36,282 bases of DNA. It comes from a virus. Positions 21,078-27,413 of the stretch are shown piece after piece (the first letter of the stretch is position 1; each line of letters starts with the position of its first letter). Below the pieces are notes generated by a model. That model did no database searches and was not told the origin of the DNA. It saw only the letters and a program-made list of their open reading frames with translations. The DNA is taken from positions 1 to 36,282 of IMG/VR virus record IMGVR_UViG_3300042445_000416. One strand, 5' to 3'. The translations under genes and the position numbers were made by a program.

Positions 21078-22208
21078 ATGACAACCCGTAAACTCGTAAC
21101 TAAAGCAATAGCAAACAGTATTGGAACTTACATAGGTAAGCCGGGCGAGATATCATTTGACTCTGCAATAGGCGCACTGAAACTATCCAACGGCGTAACT
21201 CCGGGCGGCATAACAATAACAGAACCTACAGCAATCAACACAGGCGACAATCGTTGGTATGTTGATCCCAGCAGAACAGACCTAAATCCTGCCGCATCAA
21301 CTGGCAACCTCACTCACCCATTCCTTACTATCACAGCCGCACTGGCCTATATTGAAGCACGAATAGCAGACGGTTCATTAAGTAGCTTTGACCCAACTGC
21401 CAACATTGTGCTGAACCCACAGTTTATCGTATTGACCAGTTCGACTACAGAAGATGTAAACTTAACTCGCGGACACATTTATATTGTGGGCGACACTCCA
21501 GATGCTGGACACGTGCCTATTTGGATCCAAGGCCATGTAACTATCACCCCAGGTGGTGCTACCAAAGCTATAAATGACTTTGGCCTGTTCCATGTAGCTG
21601 TATTGCCTACTGGCAACTTCCACGGTGTGAAGGTAACTGGCTCTGCGGCTTGCCGTGTGTACTTGGAAGATGTTTATGTTTATCAAGGATCTAGTGGTTA
21701 TAGTTGTGTGTACCAAGACAACAGTGATGCGACTACTAAACTAGAACTGGTTGACTGCCACACTAGTAGAGCCAGTGGATCAACATTTTTAGTAGATATA
21801 CAAAGTGCTTACTGTAAGATTACTAATCTTGAAACTAACGGTCAAGGGCAAGTATTAAACTTTGCTAACGCATCAACTGGTACTATGATATCCAGCACGA
21901 TTGATGCTGGTGTTGGCGCAGTTATTACTCTAAGCGGAACTGTACAGTTTGGTATGGGTAATTGTATTCTAAACAATACCAGCACTGCCGCAAACAGTTA
22001 TGGAGTTACGATGAGTGGTACAGCAACTATACAATTTGGTGTATGTACATTTAATATTCCTGCGGCACAAGCAACTAATCGTGCTATTAATGGAGTTGCG
22101 GGTAATGTTGTTTTATATACCGGTACAGTATTTCAATACGGAACATCAGACAAGATATCCTCAGCAATAACATTGATACCATTAGACACCGCATTTACAG
22201 CAGTGTAA
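21078..22208 (+). CDS. beta-helix fibre or spike protein
   Basis: Start at ATG 21078 with an AGGAC site; an upstream GTG at 21054 lies in the leader hairpin. The 376-residue product has an N-terminal motif GKPGEISFDSAIGALKLSNG, as in virion-attachment domains of phage fibres, and then PSRTDLNPAASTGNLTHPF LTI followed by many short repeating strands with Asn, Thr, Ser and Gly turns (VYLEDVYVYQGSSGYS, CRVYL, TMISSTIDAGVGAVITLSG), typical of a right-handed beta-helix. It probably binds or cuts a surface glycan. The whole gene with promoter lies between two 110-nt direct repeats and is probably an exchangeable host-range cassette. Confidence 0.75.
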   Translation: MTTRKLVTKAIANSIGTYIGKPGEISFDSAIGALKLSNGVTPGGITITEPTAINTGDNRWYVDPSRTDLNPAASTGNLTHPFLTITAALAYIEARIADGSLSSFDPTANIVLNPQFIVLTSSTTEDVNLTRGHIYIVGDTPDAGHVPIWIQGHVTITPGGATKAINDFGLFHVAVLPTGNFHGVKVTGSAACRVYLEDVYVYQGSSGYSCVYQDNSDATTKLELVDCHTSRASGSTFLVDIQSAYCKITNLETNGQGQVLNFANASTGTMISSTIDAGVGAVITLSGTVQFGMGNCILNNTSTAANSYGVTMSGTATIQFGVCTFNIPAAQATNRAINGVAGNVVLYTGTVFQYGTSDKISSAITLIPLDTAFTAV

Positions 22209-22214
22209 TCAAAT

Positions 22215-22234
22215 AAAAAGGCCCCGTAGGGCCT
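22215..22234 (-). terminator. Rho-independent terminator (minus strand)
   Basis: On the minus strand it reads AGGCCC-TACG-GGGCCT then five T. It ends the gene at 22271-22537. The stem differs from its repeat partner at two base pairs, both compensated, and the loop keeps a UNCG form. Confidence 0.85.
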
Positions 22235-22328
22235 AGTGAATATCACGCTATTCTGGCGATCAAGCTATGCTTACTTCTTTGTGCCTGTATTAACAAACCC
22301 ATAGAACTTTTCAGCGGCTTCCATGATC
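22219..22328. repeat. direct repeat copy 2 (110 nt)
   Basis: This is the complete context of the repeat: the terminator and the last 19 or so codons of the minus-strand gene at 22271. The other copy is at 20810-20919. The three differences in the 96-nt core are all transitions. Confidence 0.9.
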
Positions 22329-22537
22329 TTATCTAGACCTGGAAACTCCGGCATATCTATTCTGGTAACAACTTGACCAGTCTTTGCGTCTTTCTCTACG
22401 GACATTTCCCATCCGCGAAACTTGGAATGGTACTCTTCCATAACAGCATCCTTAGCCATAGATAGCACGTCTGTGCGGATCTCGTAACCGTTCTTGCTGA
22501 ATTTAACTTCTGGTAGTTTTGGTGTTTCAAATGACAT
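22271..22537 (-). CDS. conserved-looking hypothetical protein, 88 aa
   Basis: The start is set by AGGAG before ATG 22537. The 88 residues begin MSFETPKLPEVKFSKNGYEI and include MEEYHSKFRGWEMSVEKD and RIDMPEFPGLDKIMEAAEKF, ending in NTGTKK. I do not recognise a family. It has a late promoter, a structured 5' leader and a strong terminator, so it is probably made in quantity, as a structural or morphogenetic protein would be. Its 3' end is duplicated upstream of the fibre cassette. Confidence 0.7.
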   Translation of the reverse strand: MSFETPKLPEVKFSKNGYEIRTDVLSMAKDAVMEEYHSKFRGWEMSVEKDAKTGQVVTRIDMPEFPGLDKIMEAAEKFYGFVNTGTKK

Positions 22538-22568
22538 AATAATCTCCTGTGTGTTTAATGTCTGTATT

Positions 22569-22586
22569 GACAGCAACTTTGCTGTC
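22569..22586 (-). promoter_or_regulatory. 5'-terminal stem-loop in a minus-strand leader
   Basis: GACAGCAA and TTGCTGTC are perfect 8-bp arms around two bases. The predicted late +1 on the minus strand (about 22585) falls on the first arm, so the hairpin would form the very 5' end of the mRNA for the 88-aa gene. Confidence 0.5.
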
Positions 22587-22590
22587 CATG

Positions 22591-22598
22591 TATTTATT
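22591..22598 (-). promoter_or_regulatory. late promoter octamer AATAAATA (minus strand)
   Basis: It reads towards the 88-aa gene. Predicted +1 is near 22585 with a 47-nt leader that carries a hairpin and an AGGAG site. Confidence 0.65.
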
Positions 22599-22634
22599 AT
22601 ACAGTGTTACAAACTGTCTGTAAAGCTGAATGAC

Positions 22635-23210
22635 TTATTTTTTAAACTTGTTTACTCTTTCTTCTACAAGTTTAATAACTGCATCACTGAGCACAACTTC
22701 ATAGTGGTTACAGGCCACTTCTACTAGTTCCATATCATCGTGGTGTTTCTGACTGGCAATAGTTACTACTCCATCATTAGGCTCATGCATAAAAGGGCTT
22801 TGACCCTTTACTGTTACAATGTTAGTCCAAGGATGCTGTATCTTAATGCGACTTGCTTGTTTCATAACCCAACTGCTAGGACCAATATCTCGCATCAACC
22901 TACTGAAAGGTAAGAAGTATTGAGCATAGTCTGCTACTTCTGCTCCGCCATATGGAGTGCTTAATGTAACAGCACCCTTGACAGCAGTAGGCATAGCGTT
23001 GGCTAAATGTAAACTGTAGATACCACCTAGACTATGCGCAATAAACACTAGATTATTGTAATTGGTCAAGGACGACTTCATGTCCTTTAGATTATTTTCA
23101 AACCCATTGCGACTGTCATAGTTAAGGTCTAGGCCCGTGCCCAGTTTACTTTTAATATAATTAAAGCTTTCGCTAGTGGCATTAGCCCCGTGAATATACA
23201 CCAAGTTCAT
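22635..23210 (-). CDS. alpha/beta hydrolase (lipase/esterase-like)
   Basis: The 191-residue protein starts MNLVYIHGANATSESF, with the HG oxyanion segment. The nucleophile elbow is VFIAHSLGG (Ser60). Candidate acid and base are Asp146 in EPNDGVV and His169 in ACNHYEVV, completing a catalytic triad in the right order. The layout and AHSLGG elbow resemble PGAP1-like or small lipases. No signal peptide is seen, so it would act in the cytoplasm or in the virion. Substrate unknown; lipid or envelope ester is likely. The late promoter leaves no mRNA leader. Confidence 0.85.
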   Translation of the reverse strand: MNLVYIHGANATSESFNYIKSKLGTGLDLNYDSRNGFENNLKDMKSSLTNYNNLVFIAHSLGGIYSLHLANAMPTAVKGAVTLSTPYGGAEVADYAQYFLPFSRLMRDIGPSSWVMKQASRIKIQHPWTNIVTVKGQSPFMHEPNDGVVTIASQKHHDDMELVEVACNHYEVVLSDAVIKLVEERVNKFKK

Positions 23211-23215
23211 GCCAA

Positions 23216-23223
23216 TATTTATC
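23216..23223 (-). promoter_or_regulatory. late promoter octamer GATAAATA (minus strand), leaderless geometry
   Basis: Five bases separate it from the hydrolase ATG at 23210, so the predicted +1 is the A of the start codon. It overlaps the stop codon of the 39-aa gene. Confidence 0.72.
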
Positions 23224-23341
23224 AGGCTCTGTATACCGCTTTGGCTTCCTCAATACGGCCTTGACGAGCAAGACTTGCGGCAGCACGAGCCTGGCCAAAT
23301 GCTTCTAAAAATGACCAGATTGAGTTAACGATAGTTTTCAT
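23222..23341 (-). CDS. small hypothetical protein, 39 aa
   Basis: ATG 23341 to TGA 23222 encodes 39 residues, starting MKTIVNSIWSFLEAFGQARA and ending AKAVYRA. It is amphipathic, with the segment SLARQGRIEEAKA. The ATG overlaps the stop of the 58-aa gene (ATGA), and AAGGAAA precedes it. It is short, but composition and junction support it. Function unknown. Confidence 0.6.
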   Translation of the reverse strand: MKTIVNSIWSFLEAFGQARAAASLARQGRIEEAKAVYRA

Positions 23342-23514
23342 AGATAAGTTTCCTTTTGAGAATTAAATTGTCGGATATAGTTTTCCAACTGCGCGGCATC
23401 GGTAATGCCTTTGGTACTTAGATAAGCGTCTAAGCGAGTTTGATAGCTGGATCCTGGGAACATTTCGGTTAAACGTTCCAGAATGGCTAACATACGATCT
23501 GATATAAATTTCAT
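23338..23514 (-). CDS. small hypothetical protein, 58 aa
   Basis: ATG 23514 to TGA 23338 encodes 58 residues: MKFISDRMLAILERLTEMF at the start, then YQTRLDAYLSTKGITDAAQL and a C-terminal NYIRQFNSQKETYL. An AGGAAA site precedes the ATG and a late promoter lies at 23558-23565. Helical; no family is recognised. First gene of the minus-strand group. Confidence 0.62.
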   Translation of the reverse strand: MKFISDRMLAILERLTEMFPGSSYQTRLDAYLSTKGITDAAQLENYIRQFNSQKETYL

Positions 23515-23557
23515 TGTGTTTCCTGTGTGTTATGTAGTACTCATGGTTTCTACTGAG

Positions 23558-23565
23558 TATTTAGC
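23558..23565 (-). promoter_or_regulatory. late promoter octamer GCTAAATA (minus strand)
   Basis: Predicted +1 near 23552, giving a 38-nt leader before the 58-aa gene (ATG 23514). Confidence 0.55.
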
Positions 23566-23631
23566 AAGTATATGCGGCATCGCAATAAAACTCAACCTAT
23601 TTGATATTACTAAGTATAGACTGTATACTGC

Positions 23632-23639
23632 GATAAATA
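23632..23639 (+). promoter_or_regulatory. late promoter octamer GATAAATA
   Basis: Predicted +1 near 23645, 13 nt before ATG 23658; the leader has only a weak GGAAA site. It diverges from the minus-strand promoter at 23558, 66 bases away. Confidence 0.62.
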
Positions 23640-23657
23640 CAATTGGAAAACAACAAC

Positions 23658-23909
23658 ATGCGTAAAAGTACTAGAAGCATCTTACAAGAGTTAAATGACA
23701 TTGGCTTGAGCCGCGACACGGATCTAGTCATTGAAAGCCGCGGATCCAACATAATCCAAAGTGCCATTAACTTATTATCAATGATTCGTGAAAACTACGA
23801 TGTTGAAACTGCCGCTGAACTAGAGCGCCGCTTTATCAACAGCATCAAAGCCGCAGACAGCACCAAGTTTAAACGTGGTATTAAGCGGATCCAAGAGTCA
23901 AAAGAGTAA
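23658..23909 (+). CDS. small putative internal protein, 83 aa
   Basis: ATG 23658 is preferred to an in-frame TTG at 23643. The product begins MRKSTRSILQELND, with an LQE/L site of the gp21 type in a basic N-terminus, and is helical and charged after that (ENYDVETAAELERRFINSIK). No family is recognised. Late promoter upstream, candidate terminator downstream, so it is a single-gene unit. Confidence 0.6.
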   Translation: MRKSTRSILQELNDIGLSRDTDLVIESRGSNIIQSAINLLSMIRENYDVETAAELERRFINSIKAADSTKFKRGIKRIQESKE

Positions 23910-23928
23910 GAAACAAAGTTCTAAAAAT

Positions 23929-23950
23929 TAGCTATATTGGGCTATTTTTT
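23929..23950 (+). terminator. weak Rho-independent terminator
   Basis: TAGC and GCTA form a short stem around TATATTGG, followed by six T. Flanking A and T runs can lengthen the stem past one mismatch. It separates the 83-aa gene from the next late unit. Confidence 0.4.
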
Positions 23951-23959
23951 ATTCACAAT

Positions 23960-23967
23960 ACTAAATA
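23960..23967 (+). promoter_or_regulatory. late promoter octamer ACTAAATA
   Basis: Predicted +1 near 23973, giving a 53-nt leader with a 5' hairpin and a strong GAGGAGATT site before ATG 24026. Confidence 0.65.
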
Positions 23968-23978
23968 CATATACAAAG

Positions 23979-23993
23979 CTCACAGAGTGTGAG
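23979..23993 (+). promoter_or_regulatory. leader stem-loop CTCAC-AGAGT-GTGAG
   Basis: A 5-bp stem six bases from the predicted +1. The same CTCAC/GTGAG arms occur in the fibre gene leader at 21004-21057. Confidence 0.4.
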
Positions 23994-24025
23994 TATTTGA
24001 TTAAGCATATTCAGAGGAGATTATT

Positions 24026-24376
24026 ATGCCATCATTAACAAGTACAACAGTTGCGGCCAACTATAACCAGCCAAAAACAAACAACGGTCTAGGTCCAAGA
24101 ACATTGATCATCAAGATTGCCAAGACAGATATTACAACAGCTGAATTACACACAATTATCACATCTATCACCCAAGGTGGTACAGCTGGTGCTAACGATG
24201 CGTTTGTAGTTGCTGGTGTTGCTACAGCCGCTGGTACAGCTTTTGTAAGCGGAACAACAGACGTATTGTTCATTGCCCTACAAGGTACTGGTGTATTCAC
24301 AGCTGATGCTTCAGACGCTTATGGCGTAACTGGTGCGGCTTCAACTCTTGAATCAGTATTCGTTAACCCGTTCTAA
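24026..24376 (+). CDS. small abundant virion protein candidate, 116 aa
   Basis: The 116-residue protein is rich in Ala, Thr and Gly and low in charge: MPSLTSTTVAANYNQPKTNN, then FVVAGVATAAGTAFVSGTTD, typical of small beta-rich head decoration or tail proteins. It has the strongest translation signal of the area, its own late promoter with structured leader, and an excellent terminator, a monocistronic design used for highly expressed structural proteins. No family name can be given. Confidence 0.68.
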   Translation: MPSLTSTTVAANYNQPKTNNGLGPRTLIIKIAKTDITTAELHTIITSITQGGTAGANDAFVVAGVATAAGTAFVSGTTDVLFIALQGTGVFTADASDAYGVTGAASTLESVFVNPF

Positions 24377-24422
24377 TCATTAGAATAGTTAATTAGTTTT
24401 TATTCTCAGGGATGGGAAGACT

Positions 24423-24449
24423 AAGCCTACTTTCATAGTAGGCTTTTTT
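24423..24449 (+). terminator. strong Rho-independent terminator
   Basis: AAGCCTACT and AGTAGGCTT are a perfect 9-bp stem around TTCAT, followed by a T run. It ends the 116-aa gene unit. Confidence 0.9.
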
Positions 24450-24455
24450 ACGACT

Positions 24456-24463
24456 GTTAAATA
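24456..24463 (+). promoter_or_regulatory. late promoter octamer TGTTAAATA type, leaderless geometry
   Basis: Five bases separate the octamer GTTAAATA from ATG 24469, so predicted +1 is the A of the start codon. It follows the strong terminator by seven bases. Confidence 0.7.
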
Positions 24464-24468
24464 CTACC

Positions 24469-24870
24469 ATGGAATACACACTTTACACAACCGTTGACAT
24501 AACACATACAGGACAATACCGACCTGAGCCTGGTAAAGAAGCTGATCGTTGGAAAGAACAAAATTTTCAAACTCTAATACAAACTATCGGACTTAGAACA
24601 AATATAACTTTTCGACGACCTCCTGACATGATTCAAGTTGGTGGTAAGCAGATTGGATTTGCTACGGATGCTCTTGTCAGAGCGTGGCGATTTGATTTTG
24701 GTACTGAACATGAAGGATTCTTTGAAACTGATAATAGTCCAGTAGGCACCTTGATTGAAGACTTTGATGGCGTTCCGTATATTGCCGGACTAGCCGAAAG
24801 CATGACACAAAACTTTGACGTGTTTGTCACTGAAGGACCTGCCCAAAATATTGTTTTCTTTAAAAAGTAA
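24469..24870 (+). CDS. conserved phage hypothetical protein, 133 aa
   Basis: The product starts MEYTLYTTVDITHTGQYRPE and has NFQTLIQTIGLRTNITFRRP and WRFDFGTEHEGFF. The phrase TTVDITHTGQYR and the QTIGLR segment are, from memory, typical of a protein conserved in marine T4-like phages with no assigned function. Late expression suggests a virion or assembly role. No ribosome site is visible; the mRNA is predicted to start at the ATG. Confidence 0.7.
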   Translation: MEYTLYTTVDITHTGQYRPEPGKEADRWKEQNFQTLIQTIGLRTNITFRRPPDMIQVGGKQIGFATDALVRAWRFDFGTEHEGFFETDNSPVGTLIEDFDGVPYIAGLAESMTQNFDVFVTEGPAQNIVFFKK

Positions 24871-24876
24871 TAAATA
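24869..24876 (+). promoter_or_regulatory. late promoter octamer AATAAATA
   Basis: Predicted +1 near 24882 gives a 100-nt leader before ATG 24982, the longest late leader in the window, with a hairpin near its end. Confidence 0.55.
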
Positions 24877-24937
24877 CTATCAGTGTAATCACTACGCTAC
24901 TAAGGCACATAGGCATTCAATCATATACTAGGCACAT

Positions 24938-24952
24938 GACTCGGAGCGAGTC
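24938..24952 (+). promoter_or_regulatory. leader hairpin GACTCG-GAG-CGAGTC
   Basis: A perfect 6-bp GC-containing stem with a three-base loop lies 30 nt before ATG 24982. The TTGGAGAG ribosome site is outside it. It has no T run, so it is not a terminator. Confidence 0.4.
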
Positions 24953-24981
24953 CCTGACTTACAACATTGGAGAGCCCTAGA

Positions 24982-25329
24982 ATGGCCACGAAAGAAGCAA
25001 TAGCACAGTTAGCTATGTTACCAGAGCGTGTAGCAATAGTTGAAACAAAAGTAGACCAAATAGAAGAAAAACTTGACGAGCTCAAAGTAGGCGTCAAAGA
25101 AATGCATGACTGTCTAGACAATACTCGTGATCTACTAGCAGAACAATTGAAGATAATGTCAGTGGCATCTGAAGCACAACACAATGATTTGTACGAAAAA
25201 ATCAATGCGTTGGAAAAAGTCAAAAGCAAATATACAATGTATGCCATGGTTGGCCTAGCGTTTGCAGCTGGCGCTGGTTGGCTAAACTCCGTACATTTTC
25301 CACATCTTTTAAAATTCTTTGGAATGTAA
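24982..25329 (+). CDS. coiled-coil protein with C-terminal membrane segment, 115 aa
   Basis: ATG 24982 is preceded by TTGGAGAG; a TTG at 24967 is less likely. Residues about 15-80 have coiled-coil heptads (VAIVETKVDQIEEKLDELKV), and residues 85-103 are one membrane segment (YTMYAMVGLAFAAGAGW). This layout is like XhlA-type holin-associated proteins and some inner-membrane spanin or lysis proteins. It could help lysis, or anchor a virion part. No lysis partners are visible beside it. Confidence 0.65.
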   Translation: MATKEAIAQLAMLPERVAIVETKVDQIEEKLDELKVGVKEMHDCLDNTRDLLAEQLKIMSVASEAQHNDLYEKINALEKVKSKYTMYAMVGLAFAAGAGWLNSVHFPHLLKFFGM

Positions 25330-25333
25330 ATCT

Positions 25334-25341
25334 GTTAAATA
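25334..25341 (+). promoter_or_regulatory. late promoter octamer GTTAAATA, leaderless geometry
   Basis: Six bases lie between the octamer and ATG 25348; predicted +1 is 25347. Confidence 0.65.
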
Positions 25342-25347
25342 TGTGCT

Positions 25348-26055
25348 ATGCAGATAATAGAATTCGAAGAATCAATCAACCCAGTCGAATACCACGACAC
25401 GCTCAATCCCAAACTCTGGGATAAAAATTCCCTAAACACCGAAGTACGCTATAAGCTCATGGCCATTGCCATGCACTTTGCCAAGTTCCTTAATGTACCT
25501 AAGTTGAACTTGAGAGACATTACTATTAGTGGAAGCAATGCGGCCTACGGATACGCTGAAAGTAGCGATTTAGATCTACATCTTGTAGTAACAATGCCAA
25601 AGGATCGTCCTGAACTGGCGGAACTGTATACTGCTAAGAAAAACGAATATAACTTCACACACAACATCACAGTCAAGGGTATTGATGTAGAACTCTATGT
25701 ACAGGATGTACAACAACCGCATCGTTCTGCTGGAATTTACAGCATCCTCAACGATCGATGGATCAGCAAGCCTAAACATCAACCTCCCACAATTAGAGAT
25801 CAAGATGTTAAAAGTAAAGCCCGTAACTACTCGGCTAGAATTAACGCGGCAATGAGGGCAAATGACTTAAATACAGCAAGAGAAACAATGTCTGACATAC
25901 GCAAGTTGCGTCAAGCAGGGCTAGAGCAAGGTGGCGAGTATTCTGTGGAAAACTTGGCATTTAAGCTACTACGTGCTAGAGGTAAAATTGATAAGTTTAG
26001 ACGTTTTATAAACAAATTACAAAGTGCTGAACTAAGCCTCGGGGAACAACAATGA
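25348..26055 (+). CDS. Pol beta-type nucleotidyltransferase, possibly packaged
   Basis: The 235-residue protein has ISGSNAAYGYAESSDLDLHLVV: Gly-Ser at 62-63 and the catalytic Asp74 and Asp76, with a third acid, Glu115, in GIDVELYVQD. This is a complete minimal nucleotidyltransferase core. The C-terminal 90 residues are helical and basic (NAAMRANDLNTARETMSDIR). The N-terminus, MQIIEFEESI, resembles the capsid-targeting peptides nearby, though without a clean cleavage site. Enzymes of this type add nucleotides to RNA, proteins or antibiotics; the target is unknown. Confidence 0.8.
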   Translation: MQIIEFEESINPVEYHDTLNPKLWDKNSLNTEVRYKLMAIAMHFAKFLNVPKLNLRDITISGSNAAYGYAESSDLDLHLVVTMPKDRPELAELYTAKKNEYNFTHNITVKGIDVELYVQDVQQPHRSAGIYSILNDRWISKPKHQPPTIRDQDVKSKARNYSARINAAMRANDLNTARETMSDIRKLRQAGLEQGGEYSVENLAFKLLRARGKIDKFRRFINKLQSAELSLGEQQ

Positions 26056-26747
26056 AAGTTAATCAAATCGTAAGTGAACATAAGAAAGGTGTACGAGCAA
26101 TGAAGTACACTACCAAGACCAAGGGTACTGTGCCAGTTTACGGTCCTGACAGCAAAGATGCTAAACTCAAGCCAGTTAAACCAACAGGCACAAACGAAGC
26201 TATTGAAGTCAAACCAATGCCTGGTGCTTCACAAGTTGTGTCAGACGGCAAACCAATTGCTACTACTGATGCAGCGACTGCCCAAGCAATTGCTAAGGCC
26301 GCAGGTGAAGGAAACTTTAATCCAACAGACGGAACTGAAAAGCCTGCGCTTGAAACAAACAGCGATGTTGGCCCAGTTGGCGGAGATCCTACTGACGAAT
26401 ATATCCAAGACATAACTGCCGATGAAGGCATGTTTGATGTTCCTACAAATCCGCAAATTGAAGCATTAAAAGCTATGCTTGCTGATCCTAAATATGCGTC
26501 AAACCCAATGGCCAAATCACAACTAGAAAAGCGTTTAAAGATTGCTCAAGATAGAGCAAGTCTTGATCAAGGACAAGCAATGGGTGCTGGCGGTTCTCCA
26601 AAGCCTGTGCTAGACCCTGATGCTTTCTCAAAAGCTAACCCTAACTTTAAAGAGACACAGAGTGCGGTATACCCAAGTCGCAACAAAGTTCAAGAAGCCG
26701 ACGATGTGCTGTTAGGCAAAATGTTATCCATTGCTGGGTTAAGATGA
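26052..26747 (+). CDS. putative internal or scaffold-like protein, 231 aa
   Basis: ATGA overlap with the nucleotidyltransferase gene. The N-terminus MKVNQIVSEHKKGVRAMK has a VSE/H site followed by basic residues. Much of the chain is Pro/Ala/Lys/Asp-rich and probably disordered (YGPDSKDAKLKPVKPTG), with a helical part near residues 135-175 (IEALKAMLADPKYA). Nothing enzymatic is seen. Disorder plus the N-terminus suggests a head-internal or scaffolding role. Confidence 0.6.
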   Translation: MKVNQIVSEHKKGVRAMKYTTKTKGTVPVYGPDSKDAKLKPVKPTGTNEAIEVKPMPGASQVVSDGKPIATTDAATAQAIAKAAGEGNFNPTDGTEKPALETNSDVGPVGGDPTDEYIQDITADEGMFDVPTNPQIEALKAMLADPKYASNPMAKSQLEKRLKIAQDRASLDQGQAMGAGGSPKPVLDPDAFSKANPNFKETQSAVYPSRNKVQEADDVLLGKMLSIAGLR

Positions 26748-26953
26748 AAATCAACGAACTGATTAGTAGTTTTGAAATATGGACCACTAACGAAGAAGCA
26801 AAATTACTGGAGAGATTGAAATCTCCAGTAAAGCTATCGTCTCTTAGCGAGCAGGATCAATTCAAAGTACAGGCCATGATCCGTAAGAGTTTGATAACTA
26901 AAGTTGGACATGAAGATCCTACTATAGTTGCAAATGAAAAAAAGAAAATTTAA
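26744..26953 (+). CDS. small hypothetical protein, 69 aa
   Basis: ATGA overlap with the previous gene. MKINELISSFEIWTTNEEAK starts like the other targeting-type N-termini but has no [L/I]xE site in the usual place. The rest is helical: LSSLSEQDQFKVQAMIRKSL. I associate it with small conserved proteins of marine T4-like phages, without known function. Confidence 0.62.
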   Translation: MKINELISSFEIWTTNEEAKLLERLKSPVKLSSLSEQDQFKVQAMIRKSLITKVGHEDPTIVANEKKKI

Positions 26954-27383
26954 ACAAAAAGAAATCAAAGAGCTAGCTGAGTCCTTTAAAGAGGACTTTA
27001 AGGCTACGCTTCCTATTACCGTGCTATCCAACGGGTCAATAGTATACAAACAATATCTAATCAAAGAAACTGATAAGAAAAACTGGGGAATCTATCATCT
27101 TGAAGGTCAAACACTTATAGATGAGTATTTTCTTAAAACTTGTGCTCTTATGGCTGCGAAAGCGTATAATAGTACAGACATGATCAAGTTCTTTAGTATC
27201 AAGCGAATAGACAGAAAATACTGGAATAGCTACTGCGATACATTAGTCTACAAGAAAAACATCAAAATAGCTAAGGACTTTGACAGATACCTAATTTTGT
27301 TAAATAAATTAGAACACAGCTCGGCAATAGCCATACATTCCAAGGACGAAATTTCTAAAATGTTTAAATGGTCTTTTGTATAA
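26934..27383 (+). CDS. hypothetical protein, 149 aa
   Basis: ATG 26934 overlaps the preceding gene by 20 nt; a TTG six bases earlier is an alternative. The N-terminus is very basic (MKKRKFKQKEIKELAESF). The middle has SNGSIVYKQYLIKETDKKNW and a helix with LKTCALMAAKAYN. No family is recognised. The stop is followed closely by a late promoter. Confidence 0.62.
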   Translation: MKKRKFKQKEIKELAESFKEDFKATLPITVLSNGSIVYKQYLIKETDKKNWGIYHLEGQTLIDEYFLKTCALMAAKAYNSTDMIKFFSIKRIDRKYWNSYCDTLVYKKNIKIAKDFDRYLILLNKLEHSSAIAIHSKDEISKMFKWSFV

Positions 27384-27386
27384 ATA
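27379..27386 (+). promoter_or_regulatory. late promoter, perfect TATAAATA
   Basis: An exact T4 late consensus overlapping the previous stop. Predicted +1 near 27392; the 22-nt leader has TAGGAAAG before ATG 27414. Confidence 0.78.
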
Positions 27387-27413
27387 ACATAATAAGACTT
27401 CTAGGAAAGAATC

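Noticed and set aside
24882-24981. tRNA or small RNA in the long leader before the coiled-coil gene
   Set aside because: No cloverleaf, no T-loop sequence; only one 6-bp hairpin.
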